Assembly: GCA_963922205.1 (NCBI GenBank)
Contig: CAWUHX010000041.1
Span: forward strand, 620,001-684,000
DNA from: Romanomermis culicivorax
Taxonomy: Eukaryota; Nematoda; Enoplea; Mermithida; Mermithidae
Length of the DNA: 64,000 nt
Reading direction: 5' to 3'
The notes beneath the pieces are model-generated. The model did no database searches. It was not told where the DNA came from and saw only the letters and a list, made by a program, of their open reading frames with translations. How positions within the stretch are numbered: position 1 is the stretch's first letter; the number at the start of each line of letters is the position of its first letter. Both the position numbers and the translations under genes were made by a program. This document shows, in pieces, positions 42,401 to 52,941 of the stretch.

Positions 42401-45400
42401 AGGACGGAAAATTATCTTCAGGTAGCTGTAACAATTTTTTGAGTGCACCCATGGATGAATGGGAATTTTCAATTTTTGTACGATAGTTATTGTGAAGCTT
42501 AAAGATGCTCACCCGAACAGCGGGTAACCCCAAAAATATCAAGGTATGCATTTCTGATCAAAGGTCGATTTTTTTCATTGAATATTAAAACTACTCGATT
42601 GAGCCATATGACAAAATTTTATCTACGTTCAAGGCCTATTTATTGGCATATGAAGTATATGCGAAATGTGGAACACTAGTTTCCAACGACTTGCTGGAAG
42701 AATCGAAATATTTTGAAGAAATACTTTAACTTGTAAGAATTAAACCATAAGCTGAGTTTATTTTAATCTCTGAACAATATACAACAATCGCATGACATAA
42801 ATATTCTGCTTGCGCATGAAAATCAAAACTAGCGACATTAGCTGATAACCAATAGAATTACTGGCTTTCAGGTGCCAATTTTAATCGGTTATGAAGCATT
42901 TCTACAGTAAGATGTCCACAATATATTGGGAATCCTTGATTATTCGATTTGCAGTGCATACACCAAAAACAATGGTTTACTGTGAATAGATACAATTCAA
43001 CGACTTCGTTAAATATATGCATGAGATTTTCAAAAATCTACTAAATAGGAAACTGGATGCACGAAGACCAAACGATGTAGCATATGCAAGATACACGTAA
43101 AGTACTGTAACGTTTTCTAACCTGACTGCCTCTCTTTCTACCAAAGACAATTTCGAACAAACGTAGGAAAGCGGTAAATACGGAAGATCCGTCACTTTGA
43201 TTTCGCGCCGAAATTTTCGGCCGGCGCTCGTCGTCGTGTCGCCAAAATCAAATTCATCGCTCAACCTCTGTGCTAATTGTTGACCAGAGTAACGTTTCTT
43301 TTTCTTATTGGCGGCTGCGACGTCGGGCGAATGGACGGCGTCGCCGGCTGCGTTGGCTTTCTTTTTCAGTTGTTTCACGCCGTTGACGTTGTTCGATAGT
43401 AGGGAGCGAAGATCGCCGCCGCTGACAGACGGCATGAGAGAATTTTCGACGGCGAAACAGTCGCCGGAGGCACTGTAAGTAAACAAAGCTTTTCTCAGGA
43501 TGATAGTTGTGACTAAACTTATTCAGAAAGAACTGCATACAAAACCTGTATTCAGTGTCAGAAGAGGTGAAAGTATCGTTTCACACGCATCATATAGCTC
43601 AGAGATGAGTTGGATGAAGTTCTAACCTTAAAAAATCAATTTTTGTGATTGCTTGACGGATTTTTGAACTGGCAGTTAGTTTTCAGCTAAAGCTTGATAC
43701 GACATTCGCTGTTTTGCTCGAGCTTATCAGAAGTGGCGATTTCCAGTTGATTTTGTTGGTTCTTGCTGGTTGACAACGCTATTAAGATGATTGAAAACAT
43801 CAGCACACAGTGTCCACAACATCGAGCTGTTCTTTCTGGTGTTGGATTTGGTAAACACTGTTAGAGCATCTATTGAACTGTCATCATTAGTGATCCATCA
43901 CTTTTGAGTGACAACACAAAATTAAAAAAAAATCAATTGTATTACTGAATAATTGTTACAGTAAACTTTTATTCACTCTTGCGGTGTGCTCAACTCAGTA
44001 AAATACTGTGGAATTGATAATTATGGTTTGCTTTACATGTTTGTAAATGATGAAATTTGAAAGGAGATACTTTTTCATAGAGTTTCGCAATTTACTATTA
44101 AACATCACGTCAAAATATGGTTCTAGATCCTGTACACATTCATCTCAGTTAATCGGTAAACTCTTAAATCAAAAATTGCTCAGTAAAAAATATAGCGTGA
44201 ACAATTGCCAAGACAGTAACTGATTTTTTCACGTTTTAAATTCGCAGTTTCACAGAAAACACTATAGATAAACTTAAGCAACAGTTATAAATCGACTAAA
44301 TTATTCATGGCACTTTGATGAGCATTAATAAGATTGATAAAATTCATAAGAAATGTGAATTATTAAAAGTATCAATAAGATTCATTGGGAAAATCAGAAA
44401 GACACCAAATTTCAAGAAAAATTTTCCGAATGAAATTTTAGAATTTTATTTGAACTTGCTCTTTTATCGGTTCTGTGCTGAGACTCTGATGAAATTTCCC
44501 GAAATTCACCAAAAAAGTGGAGTCGCGAAGAAATCAATAATTTTTCATCAGTACAGTAGGAATGGTAGGATATCCGGTGTAAATAAGACCCAGTGATACA
44601 AACTTACGATTAGTGCAAGAAAGTTGTTTAGTCTATTTTTTTCCAAATGGGCCTCGGAGAGCACAAACACGTTCATTAAAATATAGTAGACAACCTGCGA
44701 ACATGAACACATGTTTTTCTCTAATTGACAGAAGCAGTGGGTAGAACAACTTGAGAAAGAGAGATTTTGGCGCACGATGCAGATATATTATTTGCTCATG
44801 GATTTCCACGGATTATTTTGCATTTCCAGGCTCACGTGAAAATAAATAACGTATAGAATCAGAACATTTCAAAATTCATGCTAAAGTTACCGTCGTCAAG
44901 TTATAGTGTATCAAATGTGAACCAATTGAGTTATCTTGTCGTGCACTACAAAGACCATTTTCATGATTGGATACATTCCTTTCTGAGTCAGTTATTGGAT
45001 CAATTTTATCTGAGATCCAGATCAAATGTTCAAGTTTTAACATTTAATAATTTTCTCGAAATATCATCAAGCACAGGAATGCGGTTCTGATGGCATATTA
45101 TGAAAATTTTGCGCTTATCTATGCACGCGCTCAAAATAGCAATCATTGAAAAGACATAGGCCAAAATTGAATTTGTCATACTCAAGGAGACTGCTGTTTC
45201 TTTGAAATTGAGTCACAACCTCTCTCCTACTGAAGCTCATTTCGGAAATATTACAGTACAAATAACGTACCCATAATCCATCATCATATTGCATGTCGAA
45301 TTGGTGATCGTGGCCGTCGTAGTCGTCGCAACACCGTCGAATGGGAAAGCGGCATCACCCATGCCACTCGTCGATGGCGCATTACTCATAGCGGCGACGT

Positions 45401-45434
45401 TTTTGACCGGTGATTTACGACCAGGCGGCAACAT
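33433..45434 (-). CDS. Unrecognised 449-residue protein, five exons
   Basis: Exons 45271-45434, 43122-43472, 42002-42290, 40935-41283 and 33433-33629 join in matching phase (2, 2, 0, 1) and give 450 codons including TAA. The start ATG at 45434 is the first in frame after an upstream stop. Residues 1-115 are low-complexity, Ser/Thr/Ala-rich, with a Lys cluster ([17 protein letters not shown]). Residues about 152-180 ([20 protein letters not shown]) weakly resemble an F-box. Later helices such as [20 protein letters not shown] look like leucine-rich repeats. The tail has [14 protein letters not shown]. An F-box/LRR substrate adaptor is a guess. The link to the last exon crosses a 7.3 kb repeat-filled intron and rests on phase, splice sites and the stop/poly(A) context. 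Confidence 0.65.
35690..35755. repeat. Hairpin with TTTCACCCGA(C/T)ATACAT arms
   Basis: The arm 'catttcacccgacatacata' is followed after 'ttgcaa' by 'catgtatatcgggtgaaatg'. This is an inverted repeat of about 20 bases with one or two mismatches. Related words ('gcccgatattcac', 'agccgatatacaag') occur just upstream, suggesting the end of a small fold-back element. Confidence 0.65.
37170..37375. repeat. Left arm of large inverted repeat
   Basis: From 'actagtttattagaaaattc' to 'gtatattctgcagc'. It is matched in reverse complement by 38695-38905 at roughly 90% identity as judged by eye. Both arms show the same short open frame (it begins [16 protein letters not shown] in each), which simply reflects the repeat. 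Confidence 0.78.
38695..38905. repeat. Right arm of large inverted repeat
   Basis: Reverse complement of 37170-37375. The two arms enclose about 1.3 kb without a recognisable transposase, so this is either a non-autonomous terminal-inverted-repeat element or two inverted copies of one repeat. A short CA/TG palindrome ('agcacacatgtgtgcg') lies at about 38480 inside. Confidence 0.78.
39065..39995. repeat. Minisatellite, about ten units of ~96 bp
   Basis: The anchor 'aagtgaccgcgtccattgaa' or a close variant recurs near 39083, 39178, 39264, 39358, 39453, 39553, 39652, 39750, 39842 and 39943. Each is followed by 'cccatggtcgaaaacccctt', a 'ccaaaaa' block and 'gtttacacccgggataattt'. Spacing is 86-101 bases. 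Units have drifted from one another, so the array is not a recent expansion. Confidence 0.85.
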
Positions 45435-45619
45435 GGCTTTTCTATTATACACTTTCGCTGTGATTGTGAAAACGACTTCTATCGTATGGTGGGAAATGCC
45501 AATTTAGATACAAACGGGAAAAGACAGCCGCACGCTTGAGTGAAATTTCTGAGAGTGATTTGAAATAGAACCGGAGAATTGAATGACCAGTTGTAAAGTA
45601 ATCAAAGTAAACGGATCAA

Positions 45620-45830
45620 AAGCAGAACTCGAAATGTTTCTGAATAGTAGAAATGGAAAGTAAGTTCTTACCCTTCCGATTTTGTGCTAAAACTAGACAT
45701 CACATAACAAAAAACTTCAACAATTTGAATATTTTATTCGTAAAAATTTTGTGCGGACCATATTTGGCGACAGTACCCATTTTTGTCATTTTCAATTTTA
45801 CAAGTATTTTATAGAAAGCAGACTATAATC
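45620..45830. mobile_element. CTATAGTC-type MITE, left end eroded
   Basis: The right end 'tttatagaaagcagactata' and the internal blocks 'aagtaagttcttacccttcc' and 'gattttgtgctaaaactag' match the family. The left end has lost its inverted repeat. It lies just upstream of the start codon of the unrecognised gene. Confidence 0.55.
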
Positions 45831-45930
45831 TGTAACAGTTTTTTCTACACTAAAAACTTTCCGTAAACGTTTGTGACACGACAGCTCTAATATTTGTCTT
45901 TTTTCGAGAAACGTTTTATAAACAGCACAC

Positions 45931-46009
45931 TATAGCTATAAGCATGCTTTTTTGCATACTTCACGTATGAAATGGTCCGAATACGAGCGAAAATTTCGGC
46001 CGCCTTGTA
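45931..46009 (-). CDS. Possible alternative last exon of the amidase gene
   Basis: A clean acceptor (TTTTTACAG) is followed by an open stretch. A donor GA|GTAATA inside exon 47422-47548 would join to it in phase 2 and add EYKAAEIFARIR..., comparable in length to the C-terminus of family members. Another reading frame of the same stretch (VQGGRNFRSYSD...) looks more family-like but is out of phase. Low confidence; the TAA/AATAAA arrangement at 47422 and 47247 argues against it. Confidence 0.25.
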
Positions 46010-46069
46010 CCTGTAAAAACGAAAATTCAGAATTATACGTCTCTCGTTAGCTAGCCAAATCCTATCTAC

Positions 46070-46600
46070 AGGATGTCCAGAAACTTCGGAAGACGAGTGT
46101 ACGGTAATAGTAGAGTCATGGTGTTGACACCATTCATTAGAAAAAAGTTTGGTTTCTACTGATTTTCGTCATGTCCAAAGTTGTAGATTCTGATTTGAGA
46201 AAAGATACAGGTAGAATTATAGTGGTTTCTTGACAAATCGAATCGAAGCTTGTGCAACATTTATCAATCGATCTTATATTGCCAGACGATCGAAAAGGTC
46301 ACCCCATTGCGTCACAATGAATGAAAGAAATCAGTTGATCAATGAGTGATTGATAGGATGGCTAGTGAGCGTCCTCTTGAGATTTTTCAATAATCGAAGA
46401 AAATCATCCCTGATTTCTTTGAAAATTTGCTCTCCTCATTGCCTTTACATTTTGTTGCAATTCGCGAAGCTAATGTTGATAAGACCGCATTTTTTCATAC
46501 AGAATAATACACTCTCCTAAGTGATGCATTACGTGTTATCGAAAAGTAAACCGGTATTCTGTACCCCCAGGTACCGAAGTTTCTGGACACCCTGTACAAG
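46070..46600. mobile_element. 0.53 kb element, CAGGGTGTCCAGAAACTTCGG ends
   Basis: The left end 'tacaggatgtccagaaactt' and the right end (inverse of 'gtacagggtgtccagaaact') form inverted repeats of about 22 bases. Both are bordered by TA, the target duplication expected of Tc1/mariner-type elements. The interior has no sizeable open frame, so it would be non-autonomous. Confidence 0.72.
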
Positions 46601-47077
46601 TTTTACGCTGAACAAAAGTTGTCCTTTTCCATATCACTGCAGAAGATTCATTTTGGGCTAGAGCATCATGTCAATATTCATACGAATATGACAGCTCACT
46701 CAGCCGAGTTGTTCCTCAAAAAGCTCATACATTTTTTGTATCTTTAAAAAGCAACTGTTATCAGTGATTTTCCAGGTCTCAATAGTCATGGTCCATTTTT
46801 TTGAAATGGTAGACGTCGCGATTACCAAAAAGTGGGTTTAATTTGACATGCAATCTACTCGTAGAGGAAAATTTTATCCATCGGAAAAAAGCGCTGAATT
46901 TCTTCACAAAAACGGAGAGGCAGATATCACGGAAAAAGCATCATGCTTATCCACTGTTGACTTCCAGTAGGAACTGTGTCGACACCTGCATGATACTCGA
47001 GCGATTCTGACCATTTTACCAGGCTAATTGAAGAAAATTTTCAGCTGTTCCCTCTGACGCTCATGAACGAGAAATTC

Positions 47078-47090
47078 CCCCCCCCCATAA
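47078..47090. repeat. Poly-C run
   Basis: A run of nine C within 'ttccccccccca', outside any recognised element. Confidence 0.7.
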
Positions 47091-47246
47091 TTACAGTAAT
47101 AACTTTACTAGATTTTTACTAGATTTAGCTTTCACTTCTAGATTTTTTTGAACTTACTTTCTATCATTTTAAAATAAACATACTATAGTGGGGTTCGGAT
47201 TCGAATTTTTTGTATATGCAGCAACATCAAAGTAATGGTTAACTTT

Positions 47247-47252
47247 TTTATT
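47247..47252 (-). terminator. AATAAA poly(A) signal
   Basis: Minus-strand AATAAA about 170 bases past the TAA at 47422 of the amidase gene. It is consistent with exon 47422-47548 being the last exon. Confidence 0.55.
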
Positions 47253-47421
47253 TAAAAATGCCGCCTCTCCCAATGTTTGCTCTTCAATATTAAATCGAAA
47301 AAATTGAGAAAAAACGGCTATCAATCGCGAATAAATGTTTGTTCATGGACTATCGACGGATCGGTCACTGACATTATGGTCGAAAAAATGGTTAATCTGA
47401 AACAACGTCGACGTAGCAATA

Positions 47422-50400
47422 TTACTCAATGAAAATTAAATACACGACGCACTTGTTGTACACAGGAGGCGTCGAAATAACTTTGTACAGAAATTCGGGA
47501 TTAAGGGGCATCTGGCCAGTTTGATTCAACAGTTGTTCAGCTTTTTCTCTGTTAAACGTAAGACAATGAAAAAATTGTATTTTGACGCAGTACATTTGCC
47601 GAAGAAATAAGGCTGCCCTTGTATTTTTTTAGATACAGAGTACACCAAGTCAGAAACGCATGTGATATGTCAAAGTGTCTCAAGAGATGTACAGAATGAA
47701 CTTGAAATTCCCATGAAGTGTAACAATACGGTACGAAATTGTGAGACTAAATAACGAAACTAAAGAGCTAGTGTTATTTTATATTGTCTTCAATAATTTT
47801 TAGGTAAAAGCGTCTTCACTAAGCTTTGTACAAACTATTTCGACTTCGCTATTAGCATTTTTGGAATAGTTTTGAAATAAAATTTCCGTAACTCCTCTGA
47901 GTTTAGAAATTTAGATCACCCATTGTGTTTCTAAGGACAATTAACTTTCCAGAACTGCGAGTTACAAAAAGTTACCTGCGCTTATCAATCGGATCAGTCT
48001 TTTTCCAGTGATCGAAATTCGTTTGAACTAAATACCATCTATAGGATAAAAAACAGTCATTTTTATGTAGCCATACTTATAACGAATACTCACATTCCTC
48101 TATACGGTTCCAGGAACCACATGTCGGCTGTCTTTTCCCTATCGCGGGTCAAAACCAGTCCTTGACCAGAAAAACGTCCGCTTATGACCAAATACGACGG
48201 AGAAATCAGCTTGATTTTGCCGAGATAGTGCACGGCTTCGTCATAAGATTGATAGTTCTGAAGAACCTAAAACATTGTACTGGATGATCATATTAGCATT
48301 AAGATCGCGCTTTGCAGTAAAAAAATCCACTTCCTCAGTAAATGTGCGTTATAGAAGACATTGTCAACTCTGTTATCACAATATTCGACGAGATCACGGT
48401 GTAACAGTTTTTCAGAGCAAATCTGTACAGTCATTGTGTGTGGCTTCAAAATAAAGTTTTACAAAACATTTGCATTTCGCACGTATCAGTCTCATACCGT
48501 AATTAATGTTCAAGTATAATTTTAGTATGATATCTAAACAGTATCAGTTTTATTACAGACTGAAAAAGCTAGTTATAATCAAATCTTCACTGAATAAATC
48601 ATGTAAGGTTGAATTAAAATATTAAGCTGGTTAACCATTTCTGCGATTCGAATCTACAATAACCACTCACTTCTCTGATCGCGAAAGATACAGGATGTCG
48701 AACTCCTGTAAAAATTGCCATTAGGATATTATACCACCAATAGCCATTGTCTAAAATTATTTGCAAATTTGAACGATATTTATGCTAATTATCATCAGAA
48801 TGATGAGTTATCAAATATTCCCTGGCGTCTTATACTGTAAGTTCCTTACATCTTTCGTTCAGAGTAATAGCGAAGGTGCCATGCCGTTGTCCCGTCAGAA
48901 TTCCAACATTGAACGCGAAGGTGACTGCCGTGAAAATAGTCTGAAGTAGAGAATTTTATTGCAAGAAAAAATTATCAGGTATCAACATGCAATGCGAGAT
49001 GCTAACTATCACTAGAAGAGTTACTGACGAAGCTCGTGGATTGGCTCGGTAGTGGAGGAGTATTTCATTCGATATCCCTCACCTTGCTATCTCTTTGAAA
49101 ATCTGCAATTATTGTCGTATTTTTCAATAAGGACTGCAAATCGTAATCTAAATTTCGCGCCAGAAGGACCTTTCCCGAGGCGTCTTGAGCAAGAATGCTA
49201 GCACAAGCTTTGGGGATGTTTTCTCCCTCACTAAAAATACATCATACGAGTAAAAAAGTTACTGTAAAAGCATGCTTTGGCCTCCGTCGGAAACTTAGCC
49301 GTACAAAGAGGATAAATGCATTAAAACACGCTTCAATTTTCTTCATAAGAATAGGATAGGAAAAGGAAATGTAAGTAAAAACTTGGTAATAATGAAAGTC
49401 TTGGAAGACTTCTTTGAAATCAGGAATGCTTGTTTGCAAAAATTGTTTGATACAAGTTTCATTTTTATTCTAATGACGACTTTCTCCTCTCTAGATCATT
49501 AAAAATGAGAGGTCAAGTCAGCTCGGTGTCAGCCGAGTATAGGTTAAGGGTAATTCAGGATCTGCTGGAACTCAAAGCTTTAACCACCATGGGCATGTAT
49601 GGGTATGTCTCTTGACAAAAGAATTCGTATGTGAAACAAACAACCAGAAAGACTTGAGCTAGAGCTGGGCTGCAACTTGTAGCATTAAGATATATAAAAC
49701 ATATGGAGAAATTTAGTTGTGCCATAAGCTCCACTTTGCCGACACCACAGTCATGCCAGGGCTAACGATATAGCTCATTCTACACGATATGTTTTGTGTG
49801 TGCGAATCAAGCTATACAACAAGAAGTGAAACCGGGCCCAGAACCCTCATGTAAGAAGGAATTTGATGTGCCTCTACATTTCCATAATGCTATTACGATT
49901 CGCTGAAGAGGATGGCATTCATGTGTTCAACCAAGCTCGACTTCAGGTATACTAAATGGAATTACAACACAAGCTATAGAAAAAATGTAAGCATTTCCTT
50001 ACCGTTTGAAAGCAGTTATATCATACACGAGGTTTATCAGTACAACTTCACTGAGCGGTAAGCCGGAATACTGTGCTACGCCTGTCAAAAGAACCATTCT
50101 CACAAAAACGAAATAGAGTACGTTTTTCCAAAGTTACCTTCCATTTCTTCGGCCAATTCACCTTCTAGAATGGTGCTTATCTTCTGAGCGAGGTAGTAAA
50201 TCATTGGCCTGGCATATTTCGGGATGTACTGTCTGAAAAAATGATTGATACAGTATTCTGAAAATTTTGACGCATGGCAAGTTTTTGCTTCAAGCGATCA
50301 TTGAAAGGAAGAAGATATGACACAGAAGATTATTCAGATCTCATTTTTCAAACGAATTAGTCAGACTTTTACTGCTCATTTATTAAATTTTCATTGTAGG

Positions 50401-50693
50401 ATATAGTCGCCACCAGAAAAATATATCAAAGTAACCAACATAATGCAAGAAAACCATAGTCATACTACCGATGTAGGATTTGTACGATCAAAGTGCACTA
50501 TTATTCACGATTACTTGGTCATATTCATGGCTAGGAGACCGAAATCTCTGTATGTATCGGCGACTTCGGCCCATCTTTCTCTCGGTGGTTTATCTAAGTC
50601 GATCCGAAAGATCGGCGGTCTCCGGTCACAATCGATCGATCGAGGGAACAAATTGAAGAAGTATGAATAGAAAAGAATTTGAATCAAAATCAT
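47422..50693 (-). CDS. NAAA: NAAA/acid-ceramidase-like lysosomal amidase
   Basis: Nine exons (50515-50693, 50138-50232, 50003-50081, 49083-49230, 48850-48940, 48671-48750, 48094-48266, 47976-48038, 47422-47548) join with correct phases into 344 codons. The family are N-terminal nucleophile hydrolases that cut fatty-acid amides (ceramide, N-acylethanolamines) in lysosomes after autocleavage before a Cys. A signal peptide (MILIQILFYSYFFNLFPRSI) is followed by PPIFRIDLD, the usual mature start. The nucleophile is Cys in KACASILAQD. The Arg and Asp of ARNLDYD and the Asn of LVQTNFDHW are kept. VGILTGQRHGTFAITLNER, HPVSFAIRE and TPPVYNK match NAAA slightly better than ASAH1. Oddities: about ten extra residues before the nucleophile, and an early stop after VVYLIFIE (family members run about 12-20 residues further). 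Confidence 0.9.
49500..49860. repeat. Fold-back repeat, family C copy 2
   Basis: The inverse of blocks in the repeat at 10900-11100: 'agtgaaaccgggcccagaac' matches the inverse of 'tctgggaccggtttca', and 'atgttttgtgtgtgcg' matches the inverse of 'catacatacaaaacat'. It lies in an amidase intron. The copies are old, with several insertions and deletions between them. Confidence 0.45.
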
Positions 50694-52183
50694 GCTTCGA
50701 AATTGATAAGACTATTTTGTGTTCTTACTGATAAAAATTACTGTTGCTGTAGAAAGCTCGATTCACTGATAAGAAATTTCTATTTGATATTCGTGACACA
50801 TCGAAAAATTCGAAGACGGCGTAGCCGCAGAAGTGATGGAATACAATTTTTTCCTTTATTCAGAACCCATGAAAAATTCAGGAGCCTGAAACAGAAACAG
50901 GGCGATAACTATTTGATAGTCGCCCAATTTGAAAGCAAAATTAACGGCCTTTCAAAATTCATTTATTATGACAGTTCATCTGACCTCAACAACATGATGC
51001 TTCCCAGCTAAAGCAGAAATAAAGCTTCTTGGTAAACGGGAAGGATAAATAATCAGACATTGGTACTTTGGTGAGGACTTCAAATGTAGTAGTTTTTAGA
51101 CATTATAGTCTATTGAAATTTCGAGTGAGCCCCGGCGATATAAAATGTAAGACGCATAGAAGAAAATAGGACAAAAACAGTGATTTCATCATGTTCTTAA
51201 GTCAAATTGTGGAGAAAAAAGAATATTGACTTAAGATGCAGATTTTTCCCTGGAATAAACACATTTTTGCGTCGCCCAGGCTCATGGAAAAAATCGACCC
51301 ATAGGACCTATTCAAAAGTTAAATGTAAAAATCAACCAAAATTTCAATAAATCTGATGAGCAAGGCTGACATACATTTTACATAGTTGTGCCCTCTTATC
51401 TCGAATGTTCTTTCAACCCGATCGCTTTTTTACCCCGACCAACCCTTTAAGCCAACAAATGCACAAAATTTCCGTTACAACGACCAATGGAAATTTTTCG
51501 TTAAGTCAATTTTTAAGATGTCTCCTCGATACTGCAAGCTTACGGTGCAGATCAAAAGAACAAAGCAAGTTTCGAAGCAAGATGAGGAAGTACAGACATA
51601 ATTTGAGAGCAATAAGTAACGCTAATTGCATAGAAATTAGAGAAGCTTTTGCTTCTTTGAATGAAGAGTATGAAAATGCCATATCTGAAAAACGAATTTA
51701 ATATGAAGCCATATTTAATTGAACAAGTGCGTTTGTTATGTGTTGAGGCTAAGGCTTCGTCCAGCCGCAGCATCCGTTCGACCATTCCTCCTTTTTTAAT
51801 TGTAGTCTTTGAGCAACTTTTTTCACCCCAGAGCTTAACACAATTCCGTCATTCCTTACAGTCCGCAGCTAGTCTACTTATTTTGAAATGACAGATGCAA
51901 CGAAGCAGTGAAACTATGTTTAATTTGGAAAAAATTGTAATTGCTATTACTGCAATCTACTAGAAAAACTTCCTCGTATATCAGCGGCAAAAATCGAACA
52001 GACCGACCGATAATTTTCTTCGATAACTTGGCTAAATGCACTTGGGTGTTGCTAAAAGCTTCGTAAAAGTTGTTTCTCAGATTGAGCCTATTTTTCATCT
52101 TGTCGCTGTATCTGCCGTATCAAAGTAAATGGACTATAGTCGAACAGACTTATTCTTCTGGAATAAATGGAATCTATGGCCGG
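50694..52183. other. Upstream flank of the amidase gene
   Basis: No gene recognised. Open frames on the plus strand at 50679-51011 and 51386-51701 look like chance. A MITE end ('aagtaaatggactatag', about 52123-52139) shows that part of the region is old repeat. The promoter of the amidase should lie just above 50693, but no clear core element is visible. Confidence 0.4.
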
Positions 52184-52941
52184 TATTCACAATCGCGTGT
52201 TAAGTCAACACTGTGTTAGGACTTAACACCGTATTGGCTAACACGGCGATCGAGCTAACACCGTGTCAAGTATCACCTCGTATTCACAATAGCGTGTTGT
52301 CCGTGTTAGCCAACACCGTGTTACCACCGCGTTACTTTTGTAACAGGGTGGCAGAATAAGCTCAAGCATATTTTTTAGTATGAAAAAGGATATAACAGGA
52401 AGAAAATAGACATTGTGGTCAATGTCAACAAGGTTTTTCAACAATGCCAGCTTTTTTTAGTATGTAATCTTTGAGTTTGAACAGTCATTTGATGAGCAGT
52501 TAATTTTCATGAATAAAACTCATGATTTTGTATTAACCTGAAGTGCTGGAGGAATCGCATGGTTTCGACCAGAATTTTCTAATTGATCCTGGAGAAGCGT
52601 AATCAAGTCTCGGCCACCATTTTTCGACAATTTGTATCTTGATTTAAAGGTAACGTCATCGTAGCCCTCGAATGGATTGGCCCTATCCCGAAAGTGACGA
52701 ATATCATTTACTATTTCTTCATTTTCATCAATATGATCCAATGGATCAATAATATACATGACAATTGAAAAAATTAAAAGACTACTGCTAACACGCCGCT
52801 AAAACTGGTAGGGGGAAGGTTTAGAACGCCGTGTTAACTTTTCTTTCGACCCTAACACGCGATTGTGTACACGGGGATAGAACTTAGCACCGTGTTAGCC
52901 AAAATTTAACACCGTGTCAGCCTAACACGCGATTGTGAATA
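52184..52941. mobile_element. PIF/Harbinger-like deletion derivative
   Basis: A 758 bp element with perfect 19-base inverted ends TATTCACAATCGCGTGTTA (52184-52202, and inverted at 52923-52941). Near both ends are further GTGTTAGC / GCTAACAC words, often joined as 'cgtgttagccaacaccgtg'. On the minus strand it still carries an N-terminal transposase segment (52520-52759), so it is a shortened relative of an autonomous element. I see no clear 3-base target duplication. Confidence 0.82.
52520..52759 (-). pseudogene. HARBI1-type transposase, N-terminal exon remnant
   Basis: 79 codons with DRANPFEGYDDVTFKSRYKL and the continuation IPPALQV, the conserved N-terminal pattern of Harbinger nucleases (NPFE.YDD..F..R(Y/F)RLSK ... 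(I/V)(P/S)P.LQ(V/L)). The pattern ends exactly at CAG|GTTAAT, a plausible donor. The catalytic DDE exon is absent between here and the element end. Non-functional as a transposase. Confidence 0.75.

Noticed and set aside
46600..47080. Region with a protein-like feel in the plus strand (short runs such as VEENFIHRKK)
   Set aside because: Broken by many stops and matched to no family I know; could be a very old element but cannot be supported.
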